From the NCBI RefSeq assembly GCF_000473145.1, contig NZ_KI421500.1, positions 1,674,225 to 1,738,224 on the forward strand: DNA of 64,000 bases. Reading direction: 5' to 3'. The notes under the pieces were generated by a model. The model worked only from the letters and a program-made list of their open reading frames with translations, made no database searches and was not told the origin of the DNA. The translations under genes and the position numbers were made by a program. This document shows, piece by piece, positions 1 through 8,822 of this stretch (position 1 is the first letter of the stretch; the number at the start of each line of letters is the position of its first letter). This stretch comes from Leisingera daeponensis DSM 23529 (GTDB lineage: Bacteria > Pseudomonadota > Alphaproteobacteria > Rhodobacterales > Rhodobacteraceae).

Positions 1-479
1 TACTGCGGCAGCCGGGTATGGCCGCCATCCACCAGCGCATTGCCGCCGGGGATACGCGCCCGCACCGCCTGCCCGGGCGAGAACCGCGGCGCCGGCCCGC
101 CCGCGCGGTCCGCCGGTCCGCCCTTGGCCAGCACCCCGGCGACGGTCTCCGCCTTCAGGGCCCGCTCCGCCAGCTTATGCAGGCCCGCGGCCCCCTTGCC
201 CTGCAGGTCCGCACGCGTCAGCACGCCCTTCTCCACCAGCAGATCCGCCAGCGCCGCGATCCATTTCTCGTAATAGGAAAAGCGGGCGTAATCCTTGGGC
301 GGCAGCTTCTCGCGCGCATGGCGCGAAGTGTCGATGTTCCACTGCCCCAGCGCGCCGCAGGCCAGCGTCACCGCCAGGGCACGCGCGTGCCAGTCCTCGG
401 CGAAGACCGGCGCGTCCTCGGCCTCGGGCAGCACCGGCCCGTCGCCGAATCGCCCGCCCATGTCATGCACCCGGGTCAT
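1..479 (-). CDS. nthB: nitrile hydratase beta subunit (partial; C-terminus beyond window)
   Basis: Reading the minus strand from ATG at 479 gives about 159 residues, open to the window edge, so the C-terminal part is missing. It begins [19 protein letters not shown], the usual start of nitrile hydratase beta subunits, and continues with the N-terminal helical domain ([20 protein letters not shown], then YEKWIAAL). The beta subunit pairs with the alpha subunit to form the enzyme that hydrates nitriles to amides; the metal site sits at their interface. The start overlaps the alpha-gene stop as ATGA, which suggests translational coupling. Identity rests on the opening motif and on the neighbour. 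Confidence 0.88.
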   Translation of the reverse strand, partial: MTRVHDMGGRFGDGPVLPEAEDAPVFAEDWHARALAVTLACGALGQWNIDTSRHAREKLPPKDYARFSYYEKWIAALADLLVEKGVLTRADLQGKGAAGLHKLAERALKAETVAGVLAKGGPADRAGGPAPRFSPGQAVRARIPGGNALVDGGHTRLPQ

Positions 480-1102
480 GCCGCCGCCTCCCCCGGTGCC
501 TTCGCCAGACCGGTGCCGATCATGCTGTCGCGGGTGACCAGCGCCGCCAGTTCCTCCTCGCCCAGGCCTCCGGAACCCTCAGGCCGCATCGGCAGCACCA
601 GGTAACGGACCTCGGCGGTGGAATCCCAGACCCGCACCGCGGTCTCATCGGGCAAGGCCACACCAAACTCCGCCAGCACCTTGCGCGGCTCCCGCACTGC
701 ACGGGCGCGGTAGGCGTCGGATTTGTACCAGCCCGGCGGAATGCCCAGCAAAGGCCACGGGTAGCAGCTGCACAGGGTGCACACGACCATATTGTGCCGC
801 TGGGCGGTGTTCTCCACCACCACCATATGCTCGCCCTGCCGGCCGTAATATCCCAGCTCCGCCAGCACCGGATCGGCATCCGCCAGCAGCGCCGCCTTGA
901 ACGCCGGATCGCTCCAGGCGCGGGCCACCACCCGGGCGCCGTTCTGCGGGCCGATCTTGTTCTGGTAGGTGTCGATGATCTCCTCCAGCGCGGCGGGGTC
1001 GATCAGGCCCTTTTCTGTCAGAATCGTCTCCAGCGCCTTGACCCTCAAGGCAGGGTCCGGCGGCAAAAGGGCGTGCGGGTGGTCGTGATGATCATGAGGC
1101 AT
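476..1102 (-). CDS. nthA: cobalt-type nitrile hydratase alpha subunit
   Basis: A 208-residue protein. Residues 107-113 read VCTLCSC, the metal-claw motif in which Cys108, Cys111 and Cys113 bind the metal; Thr after the first Cys is the signature of the cobalt class, where iron enzymes have Ser. [15 protein letters not shown] follows, as in the family. The chosen ATG gives a His-rich opening ([10 protein letters not shown]) and the usual family length. An in-frame upstream start at 1174 would add 24 residues that look unlike the family. It is transcribed away from secG and overlaps nthB by 4 bases. No cobalt activator gene is visible; it would lie past the left edge. The enzyme converts nitriles to amides in the cytoplasm. 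Confidence 0.93.
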   Translation of the reverse strand: MPHDHHDHPHALLPPDPALRVKALETILTEKGLIDPAALEEIIDTYQNKIGPQNGARVVARAWSDPAFKAALLADADPVLAELGYYGRQGEHMVVVENTAQRHNMVVCTLCSCYPWPLLGIPPGWYKSDAYRARAVREPRKVLAEFGVALPDETAVRVWDSTAEVRYLVLPMRPEGSGGLGEEELAALVTRDSMIGTGLAKAPGEAAA

Positions 1103-1274
1103 GAAAAAACTCTGCCCTGCCCCAAGGGCCTGCGTCCAGCCGCAAATCACCGGGACAGCGGCCTCTGACTGCACGTCACAGCCGCTGCCCGGTGTCAGGC
1201 AAACTCCGCCCTTGCCCCCCCGGGCAATCTTGCCTATTTACCGCCCGATACTCAGCCAACCGCCGCAGGGACCC

Positions 1275-1640
1275 ATGGAAAACGTTGTTCTCATCATCCA
1301 TCTTCTTCTGGCTCTCGGCCTCATTGCCGTGGTGCTGCTGCAGCGCTCCGAAGGCGGCGGTCTGGGCATGGGCGGCGGCGGCGGCGGCGCCATCTCGGGC
1401 CGCGCGGCGGCCACGGCGCTTGGCAAGGTGACCTGGCTGCTGGCGATTGCCTTCATCTGCACCTCGATCACCCTGACCATCATGGCGGCACAGAAATCCG
1501 CAGGCTCCTCGGTCACCGACCGGCTGGCGGTTCCGCAGTCCGAAGACGGCGGCGCACCGGCGGTTCCCGCGCCGCTGGGCAGCGATCTGCTGCCGCCCAG
1601 CGAAGGCGACAACGCACCGCTGGTTCCCAGCGCCGACTAA
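1275..1640 (+). CDS. secG: SecG, protein-export membrane subunit
   Basis: A 121-residue protein with two membrane helices (about residues 4-22 and 52-72) separated by a Gly-rich loop GGGLGMGGGGGGAISGR, the standard SecG layout. SecG is the auxiliary subunit of the SecYEG channel and helps SecA-driven export across the inner membrane. The C-terminal tail (about 75-121) is acidic and Pro/Ala-rich. ATG at 1275 follows GCAGGGA; longer in-frame starts exist but would add non-SecG sequence. A hairpin follows the stop, and pyrG lies next on the same strand. Confidence 0.92.
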   Translation: MENVVLIIHLLLALGLIAVVLLQRSEGGGLGMGGGGGGAISGRAAATALGKVTWLLAIAFICTSITLTIMAAQKSAGSSVTDRLAVPQSEDGGAPAVPAPLGSDLLPPSEGDNAPLVPSAD

Positions 1641-1665
1641 CCTACTACACCTTGAGAGGGTTATA

Positions 1666-1692
1666 GGAACCGCAACAGCATCTTGCGGTTCC
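1666..1692 (+). terminator. hairpin downstream of secG
   Basis: GGAACCGCAA and TTGCGGTTCC form a perfect 10-bp stem around a 7-base loop, 25 bases after the secG stop. There is no run of T after the stem, so termination may be weak or factor-dependent. Confidence 0.6.
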
Positions 1693-1693
1693 C

Positions 1694-1722
1694 TTGCGCA
1701 TTTCGTGCGAATCCTTTATATA
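1694..1722 (+). promoter_or_regulatory. possible sigma-70-type promoter for pyrG
   Basis: TTGCGC at 1694-1699 and TATATA at 1717-1722 are 17 bases apart in an AT-rich stretch, about 90 bases before the pyrG start and directly after the secG hairpin. Assigned by eye only. Confidence 0.35.
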
Positions 1723-1812
1723 TGAAGTCCCGTGATGCTGCGGTTTTTGGAATGATTCCGATCACCGCCGGGCAGCTGAAATCTGACTTCTCACGGGGGC
1801 AGCCGAACACAT

Positions 1813-3456
1813 ATGGCGCGTTTCATCTTTATCACTGGCGGTGTTGTTTCATCCCTGGGCAAAGGCCTGGCTTCGGCAGCACTGGGGGCGCTTCTGCAGG
1901 CGCGCGGATACTCTGTCCGCCTGCGCAAACTGGACCCCTATCTGAACGTTGATCCGGGCACCATGAGCCCGTTTGAGCACGGCGAGGTCTTCGTCACCGA
2001 CGACGGCGCCGAGACCGACCTCGACCTTGGCCACTACGAGCGCTTCACCGGCGTGCCCGCCCGCAAGACCGACTCGATCTCGTCGGGCCGGATCTACACC
2101 AACGTGCTGGAGAAGGAGCGCCGCGGCGACTACCTCGGCAAGACCATCCAGGTCATTCCGCACGTCACCAACGAAATCAAGGACTTCATCTCCATCGGCG
2201 AGGATGAGGTCGACTTCATGCTCTGCGAGATCGGCGGCACCGTCGGCGACATCGAGGGGCTGCCCTTCTTCGAGGCGATCCGCCAGTTCGCCCAGGACAA
2301 GCCGCGCGGCCAGTGCATCTTCATGCACCTGACGCTGCTGCCCTACATCAAGGCCTCGGGCGAGCTGAAGACCAAGCCGACCCAGCACTCCGTGAAGGAG
2401 CTGCGCTCCATCGGCCTCGCGCCGGACATCCTGGTCTGCCGCTCCGAAGGCCCGATCCCGAAGAAAGAGCGCGAGAAGCTGGCGCTGTTCTGCAACGTGC
2501 GCCCGGATTCGGTGATCGCCGCGCAGGACCTGAAATCCATCTACGAAGCACCGCTGGCCTACCACCGCGAAGGTCTGGACCAGGCAGTTCTGGACGCCTT
2601 CGGCATCGCCCCTGCCCCCAAGCCGAACCTGGAGCGCTGGGAAGATGTGGCCGACCGCATCTACAACCCCGAGGGCGAAGTGCGGGTGGCCATCGTCGGC
2701 AAGTACACCCAGCTGGAAGACGCCTACAAATCCATCGCCGAGGCGCTGACCCACGGCGGCATGGCGAACCGCGTCAAGGTCAAGATCGAATGGGTCGATG
2801 CGGAGCTGTTTGACAAGGAAGACGCCGCCCCGCACCTGCAGGGCTTCCACGCGATCCTGGTGCCCGGCGGCTTTGGCGAGCGCGGCACCGAGGGCAAGAT
2901 CAAGGCAGCCCAGTACGCGCGCGAGAACAAGGTGCCGTACCTCGGCATCTGCCTCGGCATGCAGATGGCGGTGATCGAGGCCGCGCGCAACGTGGCGGGC
3001 ATTGCCGAGGCGGGGTCGGAAGAATTCGACCACGAGGCCGGCAAGAAGCGCTTCGAACCCGTTGTCTACCACCTCAAGGAATGGGTGCAGGGCAATATGA
3101 CCGTCGAGCGCAAAGTCGGCGATGACAAGGGCGGCACCATGCGCCTGGGCGCCTATGACGCGACCCTGGCCGAAGGCTCCAAGGTGGCCGAGGTCTATGG
3201 CAGCACCCATATCGAGGAGCGCCACCGCCACCGGTATGAGGTCGACACCAAATACCGCGAGCAGCTGGAAAAATGCGGCCTGACCTTCTCCGGCATGTCG
3301 CCGGACGGCCGCCTGCCGGAAATCGTGGAGTGGAAAGACCACCCCTGGTTCATCGGCGTGCAGTTCCACCCGGAGCTGAAATCCAAGCCGTTCGCGCCGC
3401 ATCCGCTGTTCGACGGTTTCGTGCGCGCCGCGAAAGAGGCGTCGCGGCTGGTCTGA
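1813..3456 (+). CDS. pyrG: CTP synthase
   Basis: A 547-residue, full-length CTP synthase, which makes CTP from UTP using ATP and glutamine in the last step of pyrimidine nucleotide synthesis. The N-terminal amidoligase domain opens with [20 protein letters not shown] (about residues 5-24), the ATP-binding loop. The C-terminal class I glutaminase carries LGICLGMQM with nucleophile Cys380, and VQFHPE with His519 and Glu521 completing the triad. ATG at 1813 matches the family start. It lies downstream of secG, separated by a hairpin and a likely promoter, and ends at a strong bidirectional terminator. Confidence 0.98.
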   Translation: MARFIFITGGVVSSLGKGLASAALGALLQARGYSVRLRKLDPYLNVDPGTMSPFEHGEVFVTDDGAETDLDLGHYERFTGVPARKTDSISSGRIYTNVLEKERRGDYLGKTIQVIPHVTNEIKDFISIGEDEVDFMLCEIGGTVGDIEGLPFFEAIRQFAQDKPRGQCIFMHLTLLPYIKASGELKTKPTQHSVKELRSIGLAPDILVCRSEGPIPKKEREKLALFCNVRPDSVIAAQDLKSIYEAPLAYHREGLDQAVLDAFGIAPAPKPNLERWEDVADRIYNPEGEVRVAIVGKYTQLEDAYKSIAEALTHGGMANRVKVKIEWVDAELFDKEDAAPHLQGFHAILVPGGFGERGTEGKIKAAQYARENKVPYLGICLGMQMAVIEAARNVAGIAEAGSEEFDHEAGKKRFEPVVYHLKEWVQGNMTVERKVGDDKGGTMRLGAYDATLAEGSKVAEVYGSTHIEERHRHRYEVDTKYREQLEKCGLTFSGMSPDGRLPEIVEWKDHPWFIGVQFHPELKSKPFAPHPLFDGFVRAAKEASRLV

Positions 3457-3561
3457 GGGATCGCGCGGCAGGCGGGGTGCTCCCGCCCGTCGCCTGCGCA
3501 TGACACATGCGCGGCTCCCGTTGGGCCCGGCGCCGCCAAGGCGGCGCTGGGAAAGAACAGA

Positions 3562-3588
3562 AAAAGGCGGGCCCCTGGCCCGCCTTTT
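3562..3588. terminator. bidirectional terminator between pyrG and DUF983 gene
   Basis: AAAAGGCGGGCC / GGCCCGCCTTTT is a perfect 12-bp stem with a 3-base loop. It ends in T on both strands and sits between two convergent genes. Confidence 0.88.
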
Positions 3589-3618
3589 GCATTTTGATTG
3601 AATGCGTTTCCGGCGTGC

Positions 3619-3999
3619 TCAGAAACCGTGCATCCGCTTGGCCCACTGATAGGCCACCACCAGCCCCTTCATCCGCGGCAGCATGATCAGCGAGGCCCCG
3701 ACGGTGATCACCGACATGATGATCGCCAGCGTCCAGGGGTCCGGGCGCAGTTGCGTGTAGACGATGTGCAGCGCAAAACCGAGGATGTGGCCGACCACCA
3801 GGATGGTCAGATAGGCCGGGCCGTCGTCGGCGCGCTGGTGGTGCAGCTCCTGGCCGCACTCGGTGCAGCTGTCGTTCACCTTGAGATAGCTGTGCAGCAG
3901 CTTGCCGCCGCCGCAGTTCGGGCAGCGCAGCTGCAGCCCTTTCAGCAAGGCGGGCTTCAGCTCCCGCGGCTCCTGTTCGGCTAGATCAATCCCGGTCAT
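3619..3999 (-). CDS. DUF983 family membrane protein
   Basis: A 126-residue protein. A zinc-ribbon-like four-Cys motif (CPNC at 26-29, CTEC at 45-48) is followed by two membrane helices (about 62-80 and 86-105), the typical DUF983 layout. Function is unknown for the family. ATG at 3999 has a good AAGGAG site 8-10 bases upstream; the longer in-frame extension runs into AT-rich non-coding sequence. It is divergent from the MocR regulator gene across a 147-base region containing palindromic and direct repeats, so the regulator may control it. Confidence 0.82.
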   Translation of the reverse strand: MTGIDLAEQEPRELKPALLKGLQLRCPNCGGGKLLHSYLKVNDSCTECGQELHHQRADDGPAYLTILVVGHILGFALHIVYTQLRPDPWTLAIIMSVITVGASLIMLPRMKGLVVAYQWAKRMHGF

Positions 4000-4048
4000 C
4001 GCGGCGTCTCCTTGGGTTTGGCCGCCTGATACCGCGATTCCGCAATTG

Positions 4049-4081
4049 AATGCAAACAATATGCAATCATTGATATTGCAT
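4049..4081. promoter_or_regulatory. putative operator between DUF983 gene and MocR regulator gene
   Basis: ATGCAAT at 4061-4067 and ATTGCAT at 4075-4081 form an inverted repeat with a 7-base spacer. AATGCAAACAAT just before it (4049-4060) repeats the same half-site directly. Mixed direct and inverted repeats upstream of their own gene are typical of MocR regulators; the assignment here is inference. Confidence 0.45.
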
Positions 4082-4146
4082 TTAATGCCGCAGTCATGCA
4101 TTGAACCAATCAATCCTGACACAAAACCGCCCCCGGAGGCAGCGCG

Positions 4147-5517
4147 ATGAAACAATGGACTCCTGCCCGGCTGGACAGCGGCAAGCCCCGCTATCTGGAA
4201 ATCGCCGAGGCGATCCGGGCCGACATCGAGGCAGGCGTGCTGGAACCCGGCGACCGGCTGCCGCCGCAGCGCCGGGTGGCGCAGGAGACAGGGCTGGATT
4301 TCTCCACTGTCTCAAGGGGATACGCCGAAGCGGTGCGGCGCGGCTATATCGAGAGCTTTGTCGGCCGCGGCACATTTGTGCGCGCCGCCGAGGCCCTGGC
4401 CGCGCGCCCCGATCCGCGCCGGGCGCTGGAGGAAGACCCGATGATGAACATGCCGCCGGAGCCGGACGACCCGGCCCTGCTGGCGCGGATGCAAAAGGGC
4501 CTGGAGCATGTCTCGGCCAGCCTCCTGCCGCTCCTGCGCTATCAGTCGGTGACCGGCAGCCCGCAGGACCGCGCCATCGCGGCGGAATGGATGCAGGCCA
4601 ACGGCCTGCCCTGCGCGCCGGAGCGCCTGGTGATCACGCCGGGCGCCCATGCCAGCATCTATGCGATTCTGACGGTCCTGTGCGAACCGGGCTCCACCGT
4701 GCTGTGCGAGGATGTGACCTACCCCGGGCTGCGCTCGATTGCGGCGCGGCTGGGCCTCCGGCTGGTCGGGCTGGCGGGCGACAAGGACGGCATCCGGCCG
4801 GAGGCCCTGGCCAAGGCGATCCAGGACCACTGGCCCGCGGCGCTGTACCTCAATCCGACACTGCAGAATCCGACCACCCGGACCATGCCCGCCAAACGGC
4901 GGCAGGAGGTCGCGGCGGTGCTGCAAGCCCATGACCTGCCGCTGATCGAGGATGACGCCTACTGCTTTGTCGACAATGGCGCGCCGCAGCCGGTCAGCAG
5001 CCTGATTCCCGGCCTTGGCTGGCATATCGCGGGGATTTCCAAGTGCTTTGGCGCCGGGCTGCGGCTGGCCTACACCACGGTGCCGGAGCGCACCGCGCCG
5101 GGGCAGTTCAGCCAGGCGCTGCGCGCGATGCATGTGATGGTCTCGCCGCTGAGCCTGGCGCTGCTGGGCCGCTGGATCGAGGACGGCACCGCGGCGGCGA
5201 TCCAGAAATCGCTGCGCAAGGCCGCCGCCGAACGGCAGGCGCTGGCCGGGGAAGTGCTGAAGGACTGCTTTACGCAAAGCGATCCGCTGGCCTTCAACCT
5301 GTGGCTGACCCTGCCCCGCGGCACCAGCCGGGCCGAGGTGATGGGCCGCATGGCGGGGCGCCAGATCGGCATCATGCCCAGCGATGCCTTCACCGTCACG
5401 GGCCTGCCGCAGGAGGCGGTGCGGGTGTGCCTGGGCGGGCCGGCCGGCCTGGAGCAGCTGCGCGCGGACCTGATGGCGCTGAACGATGCGGTCACCCGCA
5501 AGGACTGGCTGGGATGA
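4147..5517 (+). CDS. MocR-type GntR regulator with aminotransferase domain
   Basis: A 456-residue protein. Residues about 10-75 form a GntR winged helix (DIEAGVLEPGDRLPPQRRVA, then VSRGYAEAVRRGYI). Residues about 110-445 resemble a fold-type I aminotransferase, with the likely PLP lysine Lys299 in ISKCFGAGLRL and NPTLQNPTTRTM upstream of it. Such proteins normally act as PLP-responsive transcription factors rather than enzymes. ATG at 4147 follows CCGGAGG. The target cannot be read from sequence; the divergent DUF983 gene and its own promoter share repeats that could be its operator. Confidence 0.88.
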   Translation: MKQWTPARLDSGKPRYLEIAEAIRADIEAGVLEPGDRLPPQRRVAQETGLDFSTVSRGYAEAVRRGYIESFVGRGTFVRAAEALAARPDPRRALEEDPMMNMPPEPDDPALLARMQKGLEHVSASLLPLLRYQSVTGSPQDRAIAAEWMQANGLPCAPERLVITPGAHASIYAILTVLCEPGSTVLCEDVTYPGLRSIAARLGLRLVGLAGDKDGIRPEALAKAIQDHWPAALYLNPTLQNPTTRTMPAKRRQEVAAVLQAHDLPLIEDDAYCFVDNGAPQPVSSLIPGLGWHIAGISKCFGAGLRLAYTTVPERTAPGQFSQALRAMHVMVSPLSLALLGRWIEDGTAAAIQKSLRKAAAERQALAGEVLKDCFTQSDPLAFNLWLTLPRGTSRAEVMGRMAGRQIGIMPSDAFTVTGLPQEAVRVCLGGPAGLEQLRADLMALNDAVTRKDWLG

Positions 5518-5561
5518 GCTGCGGCTGGTAAGCTTGCGCCGTACCCGCAAGGAGGTTCCGC

Positions 5562-5894
5562 ATGATCCGCGCCTTCCGCAACCTGATCGAACGGCAGCTG
5601 GCCAAGGCCCAGGCCGAAGGGCAGCTGCAGGGCCTGAAAGGCGAAGGCAAACCGCTGCCCGACCGCAGCGGCGAGGCGCATCTGGATGCAGGTTTGGCGG
5701 CGGGGTTGCGGATCATGGCTGAGGCCGGGGTGGTGCCGGAGGAGTTCCGGCTGCAGGCGGACCTGGACGCGGCGCGCAAGGACTATGCCGCCTTGACGGA
5801 CCCGCAGGCGCGCCGGGCGGCGATGGCGCGGATCTCGGATCTGGAAATGCGCCGCAACATGGCGCGCGATGCGCGGAAATCCTTCTTCCGTTAG
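5562..5894 (+). CDS. DUF1992 (DnaJ-homologue subfamily C member 28-type) protein
   Basis: A 110-residue cytoplasmic protein beginning MIRAFRNLIERQLAKAQAEG, then FxGLxGxGxPLPD-type sequence (LKGEGKPLPD) characteristic of DUF1992. Highly charged and helical. There is no J domain despite the family's common name. ATG at 5562 has an AAGGAGGT site 6 bases upstream. It follows the MocR gene by 44 bases on the same strand and may be cotranscribed. Function unknown. Confidence 0.82.
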   Translation: MIRAFRNLIERQLAKAQAEGQLQGLKGEGKPLPDRSGEAHLDAGLAAGLRIMAEAGVVPEEFRLQADLDAARKDYAALTDPQARRAAMARISDLEMRRNMARDARKSFFR

Positions 5895-5976
5895 CGCAAC
5901 ACCCCGTTGTTTCCGGCGCAATTCGCGCTATAGACAGCGCCAAGACATCACACCATCCGCAAGAGAGTGAGGCATT

Positions 5977-6879
5977 ATGGCCAAAGACGCTTCCGTACAG
6001 CAGGAACAACTCGACCGCATCGCCAACGGCAAGGGCTTTATCGCCGCGCTGGACCAGTCGGGCGGCTCCACCCCGAAGGCGCTGAAGCTTTATGGCGTGA
6101 ACGAGGACGCCTATTCGAACGACGACGAGATGTTCGCCGAGATCCACAAGATGCGCACCCGCATCATCACCTCGCCGAGCTTCACCAAGGACCGCATCCT
6201 GGGCGCGATCCTGTTTGAAAAGACCATGGACAGCGAGATCGAAGGCAAGCCGACCGCCGCGTTCCTGTGGGAAAACTGCGGCGTGGTGCCGTTCCTGAAG
6301 GTCGACAAGGGCCTGGCGGACGAGGAAAACGGCGTGCAGATGATGAAGCCGATGCCGGAACTGGACGCGCTGCTGGCGCGCGCCAGCGACAAGGGCATCT
6401 TCGGCACCAAGATGCGCTCTGTCATCAAGGACGCCAATGCCGAGGGCATCAAGGCGGTTGTCGCGCAGCAGTTCGAAGTGGGCCAGCAGATCGTTGCGGC
6501 CGGCCTGGTGCCGATCATCGAGCCGGAAGTCGACATCAATTCCGCCACCAAGGCAGAAGCGGAAGAGCTGCTGAAGGCAGAGATCAAGGCACAGCTGGAC
6601 GCGCTGCCGTCCGATGCCAAGGTGGCGCTGAAGCTGACCATCCCGTCCAAGGCCGGCCTCTATGACGAGCTGGCGGACCACGCCAATGTGGTGCGGGTCG
6701 TGGCGCTGTCGGGCGGCTACAGCACCGATGACGCCTGCGCGCGCCTGGCGCAGAACCCCAAGATGATCGCCTCCTTCAGCCGCGCCCTGACCGAGGGCCT
6801 GAATGCGGCGATGAGCGACGCGGAATATGACGCCGCGCTTGGCGCCAATATCTCCAAGATCTACGACGCATCGCTGTAA
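5977..6879 (+). CDS. fda: class I fructose-bisphosphate aldolase
   Basis: A 300-residue protein of the bacterial class I aldolase family, cleaving fructose 1,6-bisphosphate to glyceraldehyde 3-phosphate and dihydroxyacetone phosphate. Visible family motifs are [17 protein letters not shown] near the N-terminus, IIEPEVDI, and [14 protein letters not shown], where the first Lys is the probable Schiff-base residue. Class I enzymes need no metal. ATG at 5977 follows AAGAGAGTGAGG. It is a single-gene unit closed by a strong terminator. Confidence 0.94.
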   Translation: MAKDASVQQEQLDRIANGKGFIAALDQSGGSTPKALKLYGVNEDAYSNDDEMFAEIHKMRTRIITSPSFTKDRILGAILFEKTMDSEIEGKPTAAFLWENCGVVPFLKVDKGLADEENGVQMMKPMPELDALLARASDKGIFGTKMRSVIKDANAEGIKAVVAQQFEVGQQIVAAGLVPIIEPEVDINSATKAEAEELLKAEIKAQLDALPSDAKVALKLTIPSKAGLYDELADHANVVRVVALSGGYSTDDACARLAQNPKMIASFSRALTEGLNAAMSDAEYDAALGANISKIYDASL

Positions 6880-6903
6880 TCCGGCTGGTTCCGGAACTGG
6901 CAA

Positions 6904-6937
6904 GGGCCGCGCCTGCTGAGGCTGCGGCCCTTTTTTT
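6904..6937 (+). terminator. terminator of aldolase gene
   Basis: GGGCCGC at 6904-6910 pairs with GCGGCCC at 6924-6930, with extra CCT/AGG pairing inside, followed by seven T. It starts 24 bases after the aldolase stop. Confidence 0.9.
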
Positions 6938-7008
6938 ATGCAGGTTTTATACAGGCTGGCTGGCGGGCGCGGCCCTTGCCGGCCTGCGCCCCGGGGTCAG
7001 GCGGCAGA

Positions 7009-7284
7009 TCAGACCCCGGAGCGCCCGGCGCAGCAGACCGCCAGCACCAGCCCGGCGCCGCTGAGGAAGGGCAGCCAGAAGTAGCGCAGCGCCGCCACGG
7101 TGAACCAGCCGGGCTGCGCCTGCGGTGCCTGGCCGGCGCCGCCGAGCCAGACCCAGAAGACCAGCGCCGCGGCGGAGATCAGAACCCCGCTGAAGGCGAG
7201 CAGCCAGCGGGCGGAGCTAGGCATCCGCGCCTCTGCCGCGGTGTGCCGCTCCGCTATCCGGCTGGCGGCAAGCCACCCGCTCAC
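7009..7284 (-). CDS. small membrane protein of unknown function
   Basis: A 91-residue protein with two predicted membrane helices (about residues 28-47 and 62-86). It begins with GTG at 7284, overlapping the stop of the upstream gene as GTGA, so it is likely translationally coupled. An internal ATG at residue 21 is an alternative start that keeps both helices. No family was recognised. Confidence 0.55.
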   Translation of the reverse strand: MSGWLAASRIAERHTAAEARMPSSARWLLAFSGVLISAAALVFWVWLGGAGQAPQAQPGWFTVAALRYFWLPFLSGAGLVLAVCCAGRSGV

Positions 7285-7478
7285 GCCGCTTCGGTCAGCG
7301 ATGGGCGCAGGCCAGTGCAGCTGACCCGGTTTTCGTTTGAGGCCAGATAGCGCTGCGCCTCCTCTCGGTTGCCGAAGCTCAGGGCCTCGTCATAGAAATA
7401 TGTGATCCTGTCCCCGGTCCGGGACAGCAAGGCGCCGCTCTCAAACAAAATAAACCACTTCTTACGCACCAGATGCAT
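7281..7478 (-). CDS. small soluble protein of unknown function
   Basis: A 65-residue protein, MHLVRKKWFILFESGALLSR onward, with no signal or membrane helix. ATG at 7478 has GGAG 8 bases upstream (AAAGGAGTGAGGCTG). It is the first gene of a coupled pair with the small membrane protein at 7009-7284. The sequence (GDRITYFYDEALSFGNREEA) looks like a compact domain of beta strands plus a helix. No family was recognised. Confidence 0.55.
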   Translation of the reverse strand: MHLVRKKWFILFESGALLSRTGDRITYFYDEALSFGNREEAQRYLASNENRVSCTGLRPSLTEAA

Positions 7479-7892
7479 CAGCCTCACTCCTTTCTGAAGC
7501 CCGGCCCAAGGCGGTTTCAGCCTGGCCGGTTCCACTGCAGTTCCAGAGGGTGCGCGCAGTCGTCCGGGTCCCCCGCTGTCCGTCTGCCAGGTGCTGGATC
7601 TGCCCCTGTTGCGCCCTCTTGAAGTCAGGTTTTGCGCCCAGAGGTTGCCAAAAGGTTAACGGGTCTTTCTGCTGGTTTTACGCGGCATTATCCCGCCTGC
7701 TGGCGGCGGTTTTCCGCTTGCGTCGGCGGATTTACGTAAAATTTGGCAAAAACCCGCCGTTGCAGTTTCCGGGGCCGCTTATCCAGCAAAAAGCCCTTGC
7801 CGGGCGCTGCCGCCCCGCCCGGCGGGGCGGGGGGTTCCAGGCCCGCGAATGCGGCCGGCGCGGGGCGGGCGCGGCGCCGGACCGCCCTGCGC
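7479..7892. other. 414-base intergenic region
   Basis: No convincing gene. The part nearest 7478 should hold the promoter for the two small proteins. CCGCCCCGCC at 7810-7819 and GGCGGGGCGG at 7821-7830 form a very GC-rich inverted repeat just past the end of the crotonase gene; it has no T run and may be a weak terminator or a repeat remnant. Confidence 0.5.
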
Positions 7893-8678
7893 TCAGCGGA
7901 AGTTCGGCGGGCGCTTTTGGAACTGGGCGGTGACCGCCTCCATCTGGTCGGGCTTGCCGATCAGCGCCAGCTGCTCGGCGCTTTCGGCCAGCAGCACCTC
8001 GGCCTGGGAGGCGCCGCTTTCGGCCTGGGCAATCAGCCGCTTGGCGGCGCGGATCGCCGAGGGGCTTTGCGCGGCGATCGCGGCGGCCAGTTCAGAGGCG
8101 CGCGACAGCGGGTTGCCGGCCAGTTCGGTCACCAGGCCCCAATCCAGCGCCTGCTGCGCTTCGATCTTTTCCGCCGTGTAGGTCAGGCGGCGCAGCACGT
8201 CGGAGCGCACCAGCCGCGGCAGCAGCGCCATGCCGCCCATGTCCGGGATCAGCCCCCATTTCATCTCCATCACCGACAGCTTTGCCTCGGGGTGGGCGAT
8301 GCGGATATCGGCGCCCAGGGCGATTTGCAGCCCGCCGCCGAAACAGGCGCCATGCACCGCGGCGATCACCGGCACCGGCACCCGCCGCCAGACCATCGCC
8401 ACCTCCTGAAAGGCGTTGGCGTCGTGGTGGGTGCGGTCCATCACAAAGCTGTCGAGGTCGCGCTGCGCGAGCATGGCAAAGCTGGCCATGTCGAGCCCGG
8501 CGCAGAAGCTTTTGCCGGCCCCCGACAGCACCACCGCGCGGGCGTCCGAGGCGGCCACCTCCTGCCCGGCGGCGATGATCGCGTTCACCATCTCCTCGTC
8601 CAGCGCGTTGTGCTTGTCCGGGCGGTCAAGCGTGACATAGGCGATGTTGTCCTTGTAGCCGGTGGTTACTCTGGCCAT
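7893..8678 (-). CDS. enoyl-CoA hydratase/isomerase family (crotonase) protein
   Basis: A 261-residue crotonase-fold protein. Visible are the CoA/oxyanion segments AGKSFCAGLDMASF and VHGACFGGGLQIALGADIRI, and PDMGGMALLPRLV. The usual second acid of classical hydratases is not evident in the PDMGG segment, so the exact reaction (hydratase, isomerase or other) is open. ATG at 8678 was chosen over a start 16 codons upstream because it matches the family (MARVTTGYKDNIAYVTLDRP). It is divergent from the aminotransferase gene that starts at 8823. Confidence 0.88.
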   Translation of the reverse strand: MARVTTGYKDNIAYVTLDRPDKHNALDEEMVNAIIAAGQEVAASDARAVVLSGAGKSFCAGLDMASFAMLAQRDLDSFVMDRTHHDANAFQEVAMVWRRVPVPVIAAVHGACFGGGLQIALGADIRIAHPEAKLSVMEMKWGLIPDMGGMALLPRLVRSDVLRRLTYTAEKIEAQQALDWGLVTELAGNPLSRASELAAAIAAQSPSAIRAAKRLIAQAESGASQAEVLLAESAEQLALIGKPDQMEAVTAQFQKRPPNFR

Positions 8679-8822
8679 GGTCTTCTCCCCGCTGAAATTT
8701 TCCCGGCCAGCCTGCCCCGGAAGCAAGGCTGTTTCCAGTGCAACGTCGGGGCAGGCAGACGCGGGGCGCGGCGCTGCGCGGCAGGCCTTGCCGCGCGCCG
8801 CCGCTTGGGGTTATCTGCCGCC

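Noticed and set aside
7550..7892. Open frames on the plus strand between the small-protein pair and the crotonase gene
   Set aside because: They run antisense into the crotonase gene and have no ribosome-binding site; the sequence contains a GC hairpin and no motif.
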